Shown: positions 32,582 to 43,424 of the stretch, in pieces
How positions within the stretch are numbered: position 1 is the first letter of the stretch
Layout: every line of letters begins with the position of its first letter
Source: Flaccisagitta enflata
Taxonomy: Eukaryota; Chaetognatha; Sagittoidea; Aphragmophora
Direction: 5' to 3'
Length of the DNA: 64,000 nucleotides
Assembly: GCA_965153355.1 (NCBI GenBank)
Contig: OZ231127.1
Location: 99,200,001 to 99,264,000, forward strand
Made by a program: the position numbers and the translations under genes
The notes under the pieces: generated by a model
Databases searched by the model: none
Told to the model about the DNA's origin: nothing
The model's input: the letters and a program-made list of their open reading frames with translations, nothing else

Positions 32582-32731
32582 CTCACAGGTCTTCTTGTCC
32601 ACATAATTCCAGTAAGGGTATGCAAATGTGGGGTCGTTCAGTAGTTTTTGTAATCTTTGTTCAACCAGAAGCATGAAATAACGATGCCAGGGCATAAATG
32701 CAGGCCCAAAATGAACTGGACCAGACCCAGG
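32582..32731 (-). CDS. TYR-like: Tyrosinase exon 4: CuA second and third histidines
   Basis: Fifty codons, acceptor TTTATTCTCTGTTAG|CCT and donor TGTGAG|GTAAGC, phase 0 at both ends. It carries VHFGPAFMPWHRYF and VEQRLQKLL, then YPYWNYVD and KKTCE. In tyrosinases the first His binds CuA and the H in PWHR is the third CuA ligand; P-W-H-R and P-Y-W-x-(W/Y) are near-invariant. Counted from the exon-1 ATG these histidines are residues 202 and 211, the same numbers as in human TYR. The exon is too short for length-based ORF searches and is surrounded by repeats. Confidence 0.95.
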
Positions 32732-32799
32732 CTAACAGAGAATAAAGATTTATGTTTCAGATATCCAATTAGTGGCCCTGTTTTCAAAGTTAAAAGTTA

Positions 32800-32975
32800 T
32801 AAGTTAATGGCAGCCCAAAGGTAGTGAGGGGTCGAAGGGGAGCAGGACAGCGGCCCCAAAGGGGACAAAGTCCTGTAGAACACAGGGGGAATCTCTCCGT
32901 GTGTTGATCAATATGAACGTCCGTCTGTCAATTTGTCCCCCTGCCCCATTCTCAGGGCTTTGTCTCCCTTGGGGC
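32800..32975 (+). mobile_element. PAL element, truncated
   Basis: Head remnant GGCAGCCCAAAGGTAGTG, left arm GGACAGCGGCCCCAAAGGGG with ACAAAGTCCTGTAGAACACA, then straight to a degraded right arm near 32940-32975 (CAGGGCTTTGTCTCCCTTGG). The array is missing. Confidence 0.6.
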
Positions 32976-33184
32976 CTATTCTGACCCAATTATGCCAAAT
33001 CATTTCTCAATTTTCAAAAGTGACAAGCAATCTTCAAACTGCTCTCATTTCTAAACGCTTTGAGCTACCAGAATGGGATTGGACTCAAATGAAAGATTTT
33101 TTGAAGCCGTTTCTGAATCTCACAAATTTTTCTTATTTATCTCTAACCAAATTGTAGTTATGTTTATAGGTGAACGTAGACTTA

Positions 33185-33395
33185 TTTTTTAGGTAGTATC
33201 TTGCATTGGTTGATCATTTGATTTGCCCACTTTTCCCTTTCATTTTATCCCCTCTCCCAGATCGTTGAAATTTTACATCAAGTGCATTGCTATTTTTCAA
33301 CTTCCGCCTTCATTCTTTGGGTTGCAAGTCGTCAGTCAGTCTGTTATCTACGGGCAAAGCTAGAGTCAAAACTACAGACACGTGGGCTGTAAACA
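33185..33395 (+). pseudogene. Degenerate copy of the 36290-36516 region
   Basis: TTGCATTGGTTGATCATTTG through GACACGTGGGCTG parallels 36305-36507, including the CCCAG acceptor-like site, but with deletions that break the reading frame seen there. Confidence 0.55.
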
Positions 33396-33396
33396 T

Positions 33397-33855
33397 ACAA
33401 GGCCAACACCGATAAGTCGCATGCAGGACTTACATAATTACTTTATTACCTATAACTACCAATAATTGCCTATGATTACATGACCAGTGAGATATGATTA
33501 ATGACCTTTACCTATGATAGATGATAATGTTTTCCAATAATGACCTATGCATATATGATAACCTTTAATTAATCTTCTGACCTAGAATTACTTATGGTTA
33601 GATATTGACCCATGAGAACCAACAATTACCTTTAATGACCTATGAATACCTATACTTATTCATAAGTGCAAAATGACCTATAGTTATCTTTGATTACATA
33701 ATAACCTATAACTACCAATAATGACTTAATATCACTTAATGGACTATAACGACCAATATGACTTTAATGATCAAATAGACAAGAATGACTTGTTTTGACT
33801 AAAAATGACTTAAAATCACTTTTATAGACTCAAATTGACCAAAATCGACTTAAGG
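33397..33855 (-). mobile_element. SLG element with degenerate TGACCTAT array
   Basis: Starts with the tail in reverse (ACAAGGCCAACACCGATAAG, TCGCATGCAGGAC), then about 40 loose units of TGACCTAtgATTACC and later AAAATGACTT. The head hairpin is not evident at the right end. Confidence 0.6.
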
Positions 33856-33958
33856 CCACGGGTACCCTCTATGGTTTTCATTTTCCTGAACCACTTTCAG
33901 ACATGAGAAATTCAAGGGTGACAGTCAAAAAACTTTTTGGCAAAGCAAAATGGACATA

Positions 33959-34132
33959 CAGTGGAGCATGGCTAGAGCGCACCCGCTTATAAGGCATGCT
34001 CGCCTATTAGGCATGCAACTTGCAGTCCCATGAGAGATTTTGCATTTATTTCTATATTGGCAAAAAGGCAGTTTCACTATAAGGCATAATCTTGCCTAGT
34101 CCCTGGGCATGCGCTCTAGTGAAGCTTAACTG
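33959..34132. mobile_element. 174-bp TA-target MITE, copy 1
   Basis: Ends CAGTGGAGC... and ...GCGCTCTAGTGAAGC-TTAACTG with TA on each side (33957-33958, 34133-34134). A same-length copy is at 42070-42243. TA target plus CAGTGGA ends suit pogo/Tigger-like MITEs. Confidence 0.85.
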
Positions 34133-34225
34133 TACTTGAAAATAGGTGAGAATTGAGCACAAGCATGAGAAAAGGGGTTCTGAGCGTGTTTCTGGGTTGC
34201 AGGTAATGGTTTCCAGAGTCAAACA

Positions 34226-35036
34226 GGTCGCCCAAGGGCAATATGTGGTCAGCAATACCCGTTGCCCTGCTTTACTTGATTGGGAATTGCAATGAGGGGA
34301 AGCAGGGCAGCGGCCCCAAAGGGTCTGAAGTCCTGCAGAACACAGGGGGACTTTTGTTCATCCTTTGTGAAAAAAAAAGCTGATGAGATGCTATAGACGG
34401 CTGATTGAGGGCCCTCAAGAGCCTGAAAGCTTTCCCAAGGCTAATTCAAGGCCAGAGAAAGATAGCTAGGCCTGTAAGCATTTATTTGAGGTCTGAATGG
34501 GCAGAATTGATGTCTAAGAGGGCTGATGTTAAACCTAAGAAAGCTGATTGGAGGCTTGGACGGCTGATTTAAGACTTGAGAAAGCTGAATGAAGGCCTTG
34601 AAGACCATAGAGAGCTGATTTGAAGACTGAGAGGGCTGATTTGAGGCTTGGATGGCTGATTTGAGGCCTGAGAGGCCGGATTTATGCCTAGAAGGTGGAT
34701 TTGAGGACTGTGAAGCCGGATTTGAGGCCTGAGAGACCAGAGTTGAGGCCTGAGAGGCCGGATTTGAGGACTGAGAGGCTTGATTTGAAGCCTAAGAGAC
34801 CTGAGATGCCAGATTTTAGACCTGTGATGCCAGATATGAGGCCTGAGAGGCCAGATTTGAGGCCTGAGAGGCCAGATTTGAGGCCTGACAGGCCTGATTG
34901 GGGGGACAAACGGACGGACAGATAAACGGACAAACAAACGGATGAACAGAGGAACGGACTAACGGACTAACAAAGGGACAAACGAAAGTCCCCCTGTGTT
35001 CTACAGGACTTCGTCCCCTTCGGGGCCGCTGCCCAA
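34226..35036 (+). mobile_element. PAL element with 21-bp array
   Basis: Head hairpin GCCC-AA-GGGC (GGTCGCCCAAGGGCAATATG), then GTGGTCAGCAATACCC, left arm GGGCAGCGGCCCCAAAGGGT + AGTCCTGCAGAACACAGGGG. Array of TGAGGCCTGAGAGGCCAGATT units (34400-34900), each with a GGCCTGAGAGGCC inner palindrome. Then a (GGAC)n/(AAAC)n tract and right arm AAAGTCCCCCTGTGTTCTAC to GGGGCCGCTGCCC. The arms pair over about 55 bp. Confidence 0.88.
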
Positions 35037-35054
35037 AAAGGGTTGTGTTAAAGT

Positions 35055-35380
35055 TTGGCTAAAAAAGCAGGGGTGTATATAATTGAGCAGCATTTGATTT
35101 CATTCCCCCCCCCCCCTGTCTTTGATTTTCTTCCCCGCAATGCATTGTTTGGCATTACAAAATCAATGATTTTCTTCCCCTCAAAGCAATAAAACAGTAT
35201 ACTATAGGTTAAAATAGTGTTAAAATGTGTTGTAGTAATCAGAGACTACCATTTGGAACTACCAAAAGTGTACAATCTTAAAAAAGTTTTCTTTTTTCTT
35301 TTTTTTTAGCTTTTGATTTTTTTCCCCATCTCCAAACCCTTTGATTTCATTCCCCCCCCTCAACTTTATACATGCCTGAT
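35055..35380 (+). mobile_element. Poly-C-flanked repeat, short copy
   Basis: CAGGGGTGTATATAATTGAG ... (C)12 ... TCTTTGATTTTCTTCCCC at left and a (C)8 TCAACTTTATACATGCCTG at right. Related long copy at 45336-46398, and its edge phrase also occurs within 18930-18970. Confidence 0.6.
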
Positions 35381-35387
35381 AAAAAGA

Positions 35388-35762
35388 CAGTTTTTCCCTA
35401 AAATATGCTTATTTTTGGCCTTTTTTGCATCAAGATTCTGACTAACTTTTTGACAGCAAAACATTATTCCTGATAAAATTTCCTTTCATTTGATAGGTCG
35501 AAATATATACTTTTACATAAAAACAAAATTTTAATTTCTAAGCCACCGTTTTAGTCAACCTGTTTTTTTTTGGAACAGTGACACAAAAGTTTAGAATTTC
35601 ATTTCTTTGTAAAAGTATACGGTGTGACCTATCAAACAAAAGGAAATTTTATCAGGAATAATGTTTTGCTGTCAAAACAGTAGCCTAAATATAAACATTT
35701 CACACTTGAATCTGGTTGCAAAAAAAGGCAAAAAATAAGAATTTTTAAGGAAAAAACAGTTG
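35388..35762. mobile_element. Foldback element, ~170-bp arms
   Basis: CAGTTTTTCCCTAAAATATG at left pairs with the complement near 35745. GACAGCAAAACATTATTCCT (35452) pairs with AGGAATAATGTTTTGCTGTC (35655). The centre is near 35570. No ORF. Confidence 0.75.
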
Positions 35763-35962
35763 ATTGCTTCCAAACTTGAGCACACTGGAAACCATTTCCT
35801 ACAACTCTGAGACACCTTCAGAACCCATTTTCTCATCCTTTTGCTCAAATTTATTTTTCACCTATTTCTAAGTAATGGAATGATTGACATTTTGCTTGAT
35901 TTTCATGTTATGCGCCCTTGGAATTTCTCATTTTTCACAAGTCTCTCATCCTTTTATTGCAG

Positions 35963-36035
35963 AGACATATGAACGGACTCCTGACTTATATGACGATCAC
36001 GACGCTGGCTGGAAACCAAGGAAATTGGGCCTAAA
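35963..36035 (+). CDS. Candidate exon A of an unknown gene
   Basis: Acceptor CCTTTTATTGCAG|AG and donor CTAAA|GTAAGT, both strong. It encodes TYERTPDLYDDHDAGWKPRK and ends in phase 2, which fits the exon-B candidate at 36361. It lies in tyrosinase intron 3 on the opposite strand. I do not recognise the product. Confidence 0.4.
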
Positions 36036-36360
36036 GTAAGTTTTATCATTTTAGCATTTTAGCGTTTTATCGTTGTTTTTGTCGTCTGACTTTTTATTGT
36101 TTTATTGTCTGTTTTTGGCGTTTTATCGTCTGTTTTTATCGTCTGTCCGGTCAACTGATTATTGGGTAATATGGGTGAATTTAGTGGGATGGGCAGGGCG
36201 GGGGCAGTGTACGGATCTGGCTTCATGGCCTCTGCATAAGATGTACATGTTGTTATTGGCTGTTTCTGTCCATGTCTATCCTGATCTCATGTTGCTTTCA
36301 TGCATTGGTTGACCATTATTTAATGCCCAATTTTCCCTTTCATTTTGTCCCCCATCTCAG

Positions 36361-36511
36361 ATTGTTGAAATTTTTACCACATCAAAGAGACCATCGTCAC
36401 GCCATTTTCCAATCTACGCCCAAATTCCTTTGCGTCTACCATCGTCAGACAGTCAGAGATATCTACAAACAAAGCTATCCCAGAGTCGAAACTAACATTT
36501 ACGTGGGCTAA
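36361..36511 (+). CDS. Candidate terminal exon B of the same unknown gene
   Basis: Acceptor CCCCCATCTCAG|A takes the phase-2 exit of exon A. The frame then runs 49 codons (LLKFLPHQRDHRHAIF ... YKQSYPRVETNIYVG) to TAA. It is basic and His-rich with no known motif. A frame-broken relative lies at 33260-33395, so it may be part of a dispersed repeat rather than a host gene. Confidence 0.4.
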
Positions 36512-36519
36512 ATTATAGG

Positions 36520-37920
36520 CTGAATTGATGCTTGGAGGGCTAATGGAAGGACTGGTGGGCAGATTTGAGGTCTGGAGGAAAGATTTGATGCATGGGGGAG
36601 GAGCTGATTTGAAGCCTGGGGGCTGATTTAAAGTTTATCGGGCCAATTTGAGGTCTTGAGGGCTAAATTGAGGCCTGGGAGGGCTAATTTGAGGTCAACA
36701 AGGAGGGAGACAGAAGGACGGATGGACGGTGTTTTAGGTGGGTTGGGTGGTTGGTGGGATTTCTGGCTGGTCGTTGGTGAATTTGATGCACAGTGATGGT
36801 GTTTTAGGTGGGTTGGGTGGTTGGTGGGATTTCTGGCTGGTCATTGGTGAATTTGATGCACGGTGATGGTGTTTTAGGTGGGTTGGGTGGTTGGTGGGAT
36901 TTCTGGCTGGTCGTTGGTAAATTTGATGCACGGTGATGGTGTTTTAGGTGGGTTGGGTGGTTGGTGGGATTTCTGGCTGGTCGTTGGTGAATTTGATGCA
37001 CGGTGATGGTGTTTTAGGTGGGTTGGGTGGTTGGTGGGATTTCTGGCTGGTCGTTGGTGAATTTGATGCACGGTGTTGGTGTTTTAGGTGGGTTGGGTGG
37101 TTGGTGGGATTTCTGGCTGATTGTTGGTGAGTTTGATGCACGGTGATGGTGTTTTAGGTGGGTTGAGTGTTTGGTGGGATTTCTGGCTGGTCCTTGGTGA
37201 ATTTGATGCACGGTGATGGTGTTTTAGGTGGGTTGGGTGGTTGGTGGGATTTCTGGCTGGTCGTTGGTGAATTTGATGCACGGTGTTGGTGTTTTAGGTG
37301 GGTTGGGTGGTTGGTGGGATTTCTGGCTGGTCGTTGGTGAATTTGATGCACGGTGTTGGTGTTTAAAGTGGGTTGGGTGGTTGGTGGGATTTCTGGCTGG
37401 TCGTTGGTGAATTTGATGCACGGTGATGGTGTTTTTGGTGGGTTGGCTGGTTGGTGGGATTTCTGGCTGGTCGTTGGTGAATTTGATGCACGGTGATGGA
37501 GTTTTAGGAGGGTTGGTGGGACTTCTGGCTGGTCGTTGGTGAATTTGATGCACGGTGTTGGTGTTTTAGGTGGGTTGGGTGGTTGGTGGGATTTCTGGCT
37601 GGTCGTTGGTGAATTTGATGCACGGTATTGGTGTTTTAGGTGGGTTGGGTGGTTGGTGGGTTTTCTGGCTGGTTGTTGGTGAATTTGATGCACGGTGATG
37701 GTGTTTTAGATGGGTTGGGTGGTTGGTGGGATTTCTGGCTGGTCGTTGGTGAATTTGATGCACGGTGATGGTGTTTTAGGTGGGTTGGGTGGTTGGTGGG
37801 ATTTCTGGCTGGTCGTTGGTATATTTGATGCACGGTGGGATGGACGGACAGAGGGAAGGACAGACATTCCCCCTGGGTTCTACAGGACACTGGCCCTTTT
37901 GGGCTGCTGCTCAAAAAGGG
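36520..37920 (+). mobile_element. PAL-type element carrying a 70-bp satellite
   Basis: Left part (36520-36700) has degenerate GGCCTGGGGGCTGATTTGAG units, then GGACGGATGGACGG, the 70-bp array, GGGATGGACGGACAGAGGGA, and the PAL right arm CATTCCCCCTGGGTTCTACA to GGGCTGCTGCTCAAAAAG. No left arm is visible. Confidence 0.65.
36727..37843 (+). repeat. 70-bp satellite, 16 units
   Basis: Unit GTTTTAGGTGGGTTGGGTGG onward to GAATTTGATGCACGGTG(A/T)TG. All units are 70 bp except a shortened one at about 37500-37560. Identity is about 95%. Because 70 is not a multiple of 3, each frame closes every 210 bp, which explains a ladder of 65-codon frames on the minus strand; these are not genes. Confidence 0.96.
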
Positions 37921-38150
37921 GACGGACAGGCGGATGGGTGGATGGACAAACGGATGGATGGATGGACAGACAGACGGATGGATGGACAGATAGACAGATG
38001 GAGGGATGGACAGACAGATTGCTGACGGATGGACGGACGGACAGACGGACAGATGGACAGACGGACAGATGGATGGATGGAAGGATGGATGGACAGAGGG
38101 GCAGATGGACAAAGCCGATTACAGAGTCGCGTGCAGGCAACTGAAAAGAG
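37918..38150 (-). mobile_element. SLG head in reverse with (GGAC/GGAT)n tract
   Basis: A GGACGGAC/GGATGGAT tract runs to ACAAAGCCGATTACAG and a partly decayed hairpin AGTCGCGTGCAGGCAACT (38125-38142), followed by GAAAAG. Confidence 0.65.
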
Positions 38151-38349
38151 ACCCATTTGCAACTAGTTTCTTGTAGGTGATGACCACCTTTATTGGTATA
38201 TGTTGATGGATCTAGAAATGAACTGAAATCATTAAGTGCAAGCTTTTCATTTTAGCTGCACTAACGGCTTCAGTTATTTTTTCCAACATCCCATTATCTG
38301 TCTTTAGTAAACTATCAGCAAGTAACAACCGTAATTTGATTTGACTCAC

Positions 38350-38491
38350 CAATTTGAAGGGTGTTCCTTTTTGAGTTGGTGGTACAATAAAGAAATGCAT
38401 CCAGGACACCATATCAAAGTCAGAAGCATCATGATAATATTTTTGGATTGGTTTAGGGTCCCCCATCAACTTTTTTACAAGGAGGGCAGCC
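38350..38491 (-). CDS. TYR-like: Tyrosinase exon 3: first CuA histidine
   Basis: Acceptor ACCAATTTATCTTTAG|G and donor AAATTG|GTGAGT. One base completes the codon split with exon 2, then 47 codons, leaving in phase 0. It includes KYYHDASDFDMVSWMHFFIV. Tyrosinases have a (Y/F)D-x2-(V/S)WMH(Y/F)(Y/F) core here, with the His as first CuA ligand; it is residue 180 counted from the exon-1 ATG, as in human TYR. A longer open frame continues past both splice sites, but the signals and phases favour these limits. Confidence 0.92.
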
Positions 38492-38660
38492 CTAAAGATA
38501 AATTGGTTTTCTATTATGACCTAGGAAATAGAAATACAAATGTCTGAAAATAACCATCAATTTTGGAAGAGTTCCACTCTTAAACAAAATGAGCCAATGT
38601 CCGATGACCGATGACCCATAGTTGGAAGAGATTTAAGAATTTGTACTATCTAGGAAACAA

Positions 38661-38831
38661 GGCCGGATACACGGCCAATCCCTAGTCGCTGCTGGTGGGC
38701 AGGGGCAGTAATGCGGTAGGGCAGGGGCAGTATGTGAGTGGGCGGGGGCTGTATTGACGCCAGGCAGGAGCTGTGATGGTCAGAAATCCGTTTTTCAGTC
38801 AATTTCGCGTCATCAAAATTTTCGCGTTACG

Positions 38832-38862
<31 letters not shown>

Positions 38863-38915
38863 CTACCGACCAAGGGACACACCCTCTTATAGAGTCGCTA
38901 GGCAGCGACTAAAAA
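38661..38915 (-). mobile_element. Complete SLG element
   Basis: Reverse tail ACAAGGCCGGATACACGGCC, interior with GGGCAGGGGCAGTA-like units, (GACA)n tract, then CACCCTCTTATAG and head hairpin AGTCGCTAGGCAGCGACT (38893-38910), 7-bp stem. The stem sequence differs from the AGTCGCGTG type yet pairs perfectly. Confidence 0.82.
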
Positions 38916-39410
38916 GGTTAGCAGCACTTATGGTTGATGGTATGTTCCCCCCTCATGTACACAAAAATCTTGTATCTGATTGTTTTTTGTTATTTTTGTA
39001 TTTATACTAACATAAAAAAAAAAACCAATTTTCTATCCAATTTAGGGACTGTGGATTAAAATGCTCATGAATTTTTTGTACTTATCTAAACAAGAAGTTC
39101 AGATATCTCTCTATAAAGGTGCTGCTAAACATATTTCCTAGATAGTAGCTTTATTTGGTAATGCTTCTTTTAAAATTCAGTTGTACCTATTTTCTTGATG
39201 CCTTTCAAATCTTCTCGCTCATTCATCATTACTAGTGACAAGTTATTCAGGGTACAGTATTGGTGTGGGTAGTGTGGTTGAGGACCAATACGTCACACAG
39301 TGTCAAAATCAACCCACAACCTCACCCATTTAACCAATTTGTAGGTTTGTTGAGAAAAAAACTTTCTCAAAATTTCAGGCAATTTTGAGGACAGGAACCC
39401 TTGTTAGGAG

Positions 39411-39487
39411 CAGGGGCGTATTTGAGGGGGCATCAGGGGCAACAGCTGCTGCCTTTTTTGTCGGGGCACAAATCACATCGGTTCACA

Positions 39488-39570
<83 letters not shown>

Positions 39571-39857
39571 AGGGTACGACAAAGTGCCCAAGCACGCAGG
39601 CATTGCTTGTAGGCAGCAAGCAAATTTTGTAGGCAGGGATATAGGGAAAAAATCAAAATGAGAAAGAATAGGAAAAAATGATTTGTTTCTTACAAAATTC
39701 AGATTAAACACCGGTCAGAATTTCTGAGACTGAACTGTCTTTAATCGTGTATTTGCTTTAGTAATCATGTTAATCAACTATCATATAAATATTTTGTAGG
39801 CAAAAGCTGGTAAGAAAAACTTGCTTGTATGCAGCTAAAAATTTTGTCGGACCCTGA

Positions 39858-39945
<88 letters not shown>

Positions 39946-40421
39946 AGAGAGAGAGAGAAAGAGAGAAAGAGGTTTAAAATGTTTCCAGCTGTTGTACAAT
40001 GAGGTTTTATGAGATCGATCTACAGAGCCTATTCATCCCCTCCTCCAGTTGTCTTTGTTGATGCCCTTGACCTTCTTCATCAACCAAATCGATCTAAATC
40101 ATTTCTCATTTCCAAATTTTCACTAAACAATCAAAACTCTCTTTAAAAATGTCTAATGACAATAACTATACTTTGTGTCATACGACAAAACATCATCCTT
40201 GGACTTGTTCATGCTTTAACTACTTAACATTTTACACTGAAGTAAAACAAGGCTACCTTTTAGATGATAACACAATAGTTACATTAAAAAGCAGTATTAG
40301 TTAGTTATTTAGTTGGGTAACAAACTTGATACATAATCGAAAAATCATTGAGACACAAGACTCGTTGGGACACAGATTTTGGCTTGTTGCCCCAAAGAGT
40401 TTGGGCTCAAATACGCTCCTG
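39411..40421. mobile_element. hAT-type MITE, 1011 bp, with two (GA)n tracts
   Basis: Ends CAGGGGCGTATTTGA and TCAAATACGCTCCTG with an exact 8-bp target duplication GTTAGGAG at 39403-39410 and 40422-40429. The first and last ~80 bp match the 336-bp MITE at 20097 (GGGACACAGATTTTGG, GGGGCA...CAGCTGCTGCC). The extra length includes (GA)n at 39490-39568 and 39857-39970. No transposase. Confidence 0.93.
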
Positions 40422-40639
40422 GTTAGGAGCAATGTTAGGAGCTTAATATAATTTCTGTGATAACCAATAGTAGAAAAAATCATCATTTTTTAAATTGACA
40501 CAATTTTTGCGTGGGCATGCGCCTGTGTGTGTATTAGGAGCATATTGGATCAAAAAAGGTGAGCAAATGGAAAATTATGTGTTCGGGAAAATATGAAGAG
40601 TGATACCCTACCTTAAACTTTCTAAAATGCTAAAAACTT

Positions 40640-42690
40640 CTCTTTATTAAGGCTCCTGTCGCCAGAGTGGTCTGCAATTTTGCCTGTTATATCGTCCCTA
40701 ATTTTGGCCATGGGAATTAACGGTACTTTAACACTGTTAATTAACACTATATAGGTACCAGGAAATTAACTAAGAAAAACATGTTTTTATTTTTGGGATA
40801 TTTACTGAAAATAAGTGCTAAAGGTTGTTGTTAATTATCAGCTCCTATATAAGTAATTAAGTAAGTAAGAATACGCAATTTCATGCCTTCTGGCATTTAT
40901 GATTTCTTTTTAATAATAAAAACAAACTAGTTAAACATTTGAGCAAAATCTAATCTACTGATTTAAAACTGTAGTCTGTCTTTTTTATTTTGATTTAATC
41001 CACCACACCGTGGAAACAAAAAAACTTTTCTAAGATATGTAATGGAATAAAATTTCCTGCATTCATCTCCCCTCGGGGAATAGCAAAAAACTTTTAAATT
41101 ATTTTCTCTTATATTATGCAAAGAAAATGGTTTCAACCTGCACACACCCCCGGGCTTTCTTAACCCTGGGGTGGCAACAACAACTGGCAATCACCCCCTG
41201 TGGGTGGCTATAAACCTTTTCTGATGATTTCATACGTTATGCTTGACACTTATTTATGTGGCTCACACCCTCAGTGGTGCGCTAAAACATTCGGCTCTCA
41301 CTATGCACGACCTGTTTCGTTTCCTTGTCTCTTACTAAATTGTACGGACTGGCAATTTTACTGTATGGAAATAAATCAAACAAACTCACCGACTTATCAC
41401 CCAATCGAAATGATATAAGATTAATCCATCAAAAATTGCTTCCGTCCTGCCCAGATTTTCCTGTACTGTAGCCCCGGCGGCGGGGGCTAAATGGGGCACG
41501 CTGGCCAAAGTATCAAATCGTCCAAGCTCAATTCTCTTACAATGTCAGCAACATTACGGCGAAAATCTTCCTTCAAAAGGAAAATAAACTAGGATGAGAC
41601 CAATCGTGCAACGCAACCCAACTCGCAAACTTCTGCTAAGACTCCAACCCACGCTTACGAACACAAACAAACACAAACAAACAAACAAACAAAACTCACG
41701 CTTACAAACACAAACAAACAAACAAACAAACAAACAAACACACAAACACACAAACAAACCAACAACCTAACCAACAAACTCTTCAATGAGGATATAAACC
41801 CCTCCGGATCGCAAACTTTTCAAGCCTCCAAAAACTCATATGTGGAACGCGCTTATTTCCTAAAATGTCTTGTCTTTTCCTAAAGTATTGAAATGTAATG
41901 TGAGAAGAATCTCAATGTATTCAGTGTCCCGGCTTTACTGTATTCTCTACTGTATTGGAATAATGGCTTACTTGTGGTCCCCTCTGCAAAATTTGTTGTC
42001 AAACCCTTATCCCCCCATGTTTTGGAGAAATAGATGTTTACATACTTACTTACTTAAATTAATGTAATACAGTGGAGCTTCACTAGAGCGCACCCGCTTT
42101 TAAGGCATGCTCGCCTGTAAGGCATACAACTTGCAATCCCATGAAAGATTTTGTAGTTATTTTTATATTGGCAATAAGGCAGATTCACTATCAGGCATAA
42201 TTTAACCCAGCCCCTTGGAATGCGCTCTAGTGAACCGTAACTGTATTTTCATATGTTGATTAACACAAAAAAAGGTTTTTCTGAAAAAATTCTTTGCAGA
42301 TAAAGGTTCATTATGTTTAGATACCTATATGCTGTTAATTAACATGCTGTTTTTGGTGTTAATTAACACCACATTTCACCTGTTAATAAACAAAAAAAAT
42401 GGAAAAAATAAACAATCATTTGGGGTTATTTAACAATCATTTTTCTTTTTTAATTAACAGGAATTTTTTAGTGTAAATTGATATGATGTTTTCATATGTT
42501 AATTGATATTTCATAAAAAAAAATTGGGCATTTTTCCCCCGTTGATCAACAGGTACCTATACCTCGTTGATTAACGGCTGTTTTTTGGGTGTTAATTAAC
42601 AGCATAAAAAGTACCGTTGATTAATGGTACTTTTTTGGCTCCTAATTAACGATTTCGTTAATTAGGGGCGTTAATAGGTCGTTGTGCAAC
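40640..42690. repeat. TTAATTAAC-rich region
   Basis: The palindrome TTAATTAA(C) recurs at both ends, about 40720-40790 and 42330-42660, in phrases such as GTACCGTTGATTAATGGTAC. The middle (40800-42060) has no recognised gene and contains an (AAAC)n tract at 41660-41760. The 174-bp MITE copy 2 lies at 42070-42243. Left and right ends look partly inverted, so this may be one large inverted-repeat element. Confidence 0.45.
42070..42243. mobile_element. 174-bp TA-target MITE, copy 2
   Basis: CAGTGGAGCTTCACTAGAGC at left, GCTCTAGTGAACCGTAACTG at right, TA flanks at 42068-42069 and 42244-42245. About 80% identical to 33959-34132 and exactly as long. Confidence 0.87.
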
Positions 42691-42892
42691 GTATAGCCAG
42701 TTCTTCACGATACATCTCAATTTTGCCTGGGACATTTTTTCAACATGCCTCTGCGATGATAACTTGGGTGTAGTCGTGGGTTCACTTTTGGGGCGCTTAG
42801 AGTGACGTAAGGACATGGCATGTATGCATTAAAACGTTGGAATACTTTATCAACTAGGCAATAAAAAAAGAACAATTGAAGTAAGATTTAAA

Positions 42893-43110
42893 CAAGGCCA
42901 ACACCTTACAGTCGCGTGTGGTTGTTAAGACCATAAGACTAAAAGACGAAAAAAACTAGAGGACTGAATGTAAATTGACTTAAAATGACTTTAGATAACT
43001 TAAAATGACTTAAAATGACTTAGAATTACGTAAAACAGCGAAAAAAAGCTAAGCATAATGGATCAACTGAGGAACAGAGCGGATTGTAGTCGCGTGCACA
43101 TGACAAAAAA
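42893..43110 (-). mobile_element. SLG element with AAAATGACTT array
   Basis: Reverse tail AAGGCCAACACCTTACAGTC, interior of AAAATGACTT 10-bp units (42970-43030), then head AGTCGCGTGCACATGAC (43088-43104) followed by AAAAAAG. Short and almost complete. Confidence 0.75.
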
Positions 43111-43424
43111 GAAACAAATAAAAAGGATGACCTACTTGATATTTGGAACTGACTCATTGAGGTATACATATTCTGGGTCGGTCGTAGTAAACGATAGTTC
43201 CAGTGCCTTCAAATACCTGTGGTATGAAACGGTATTAAAAACTGCATAATGATACAAGAGAATCTTTGAAATTCCTTTCAATGGCCTAATATGACTTGAC
43301 AAGATAAACAATGGAATGATATGACCTGACATCATATGCAAGATGGGATATTGCAGAATCTAAGTAATGATGTGGATGTTTTAATTAACACACTAAATTT
43401 CTATATTTTACAAGTTATACTCAC

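Noticed and set aside
34569-34937. Frames of PQIWPLRPQ / RPDLRPERP type over PAL arrays (also 44116-44466)
   Set aside because: The 21-bp unit is a multiple of 3, so it gives a 7-residue repeat in any open frame on both strands; no start, end or splice support.
36734-37763. Ladder of 65-codon and longer minus-strand frames rich in Pro/His/Asn
   Set aside because: Produced by the 70-bp satellite; because 70 is not divisible by 3, each frame repeats every 210 bp. No coding evidence.
36727-37843. Regular repeats suggesting a CRISPR array
   Set aside because: Units abut directly with no unique spacers, and the genome is metazoan.
38212-38469. 85-codon minus-strand frame as a single-exon gene
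   Set aside because: It overlaps tyrosinase exon 3; splice signals and phase show that only 38350-38491 is coding and the rest is intron.
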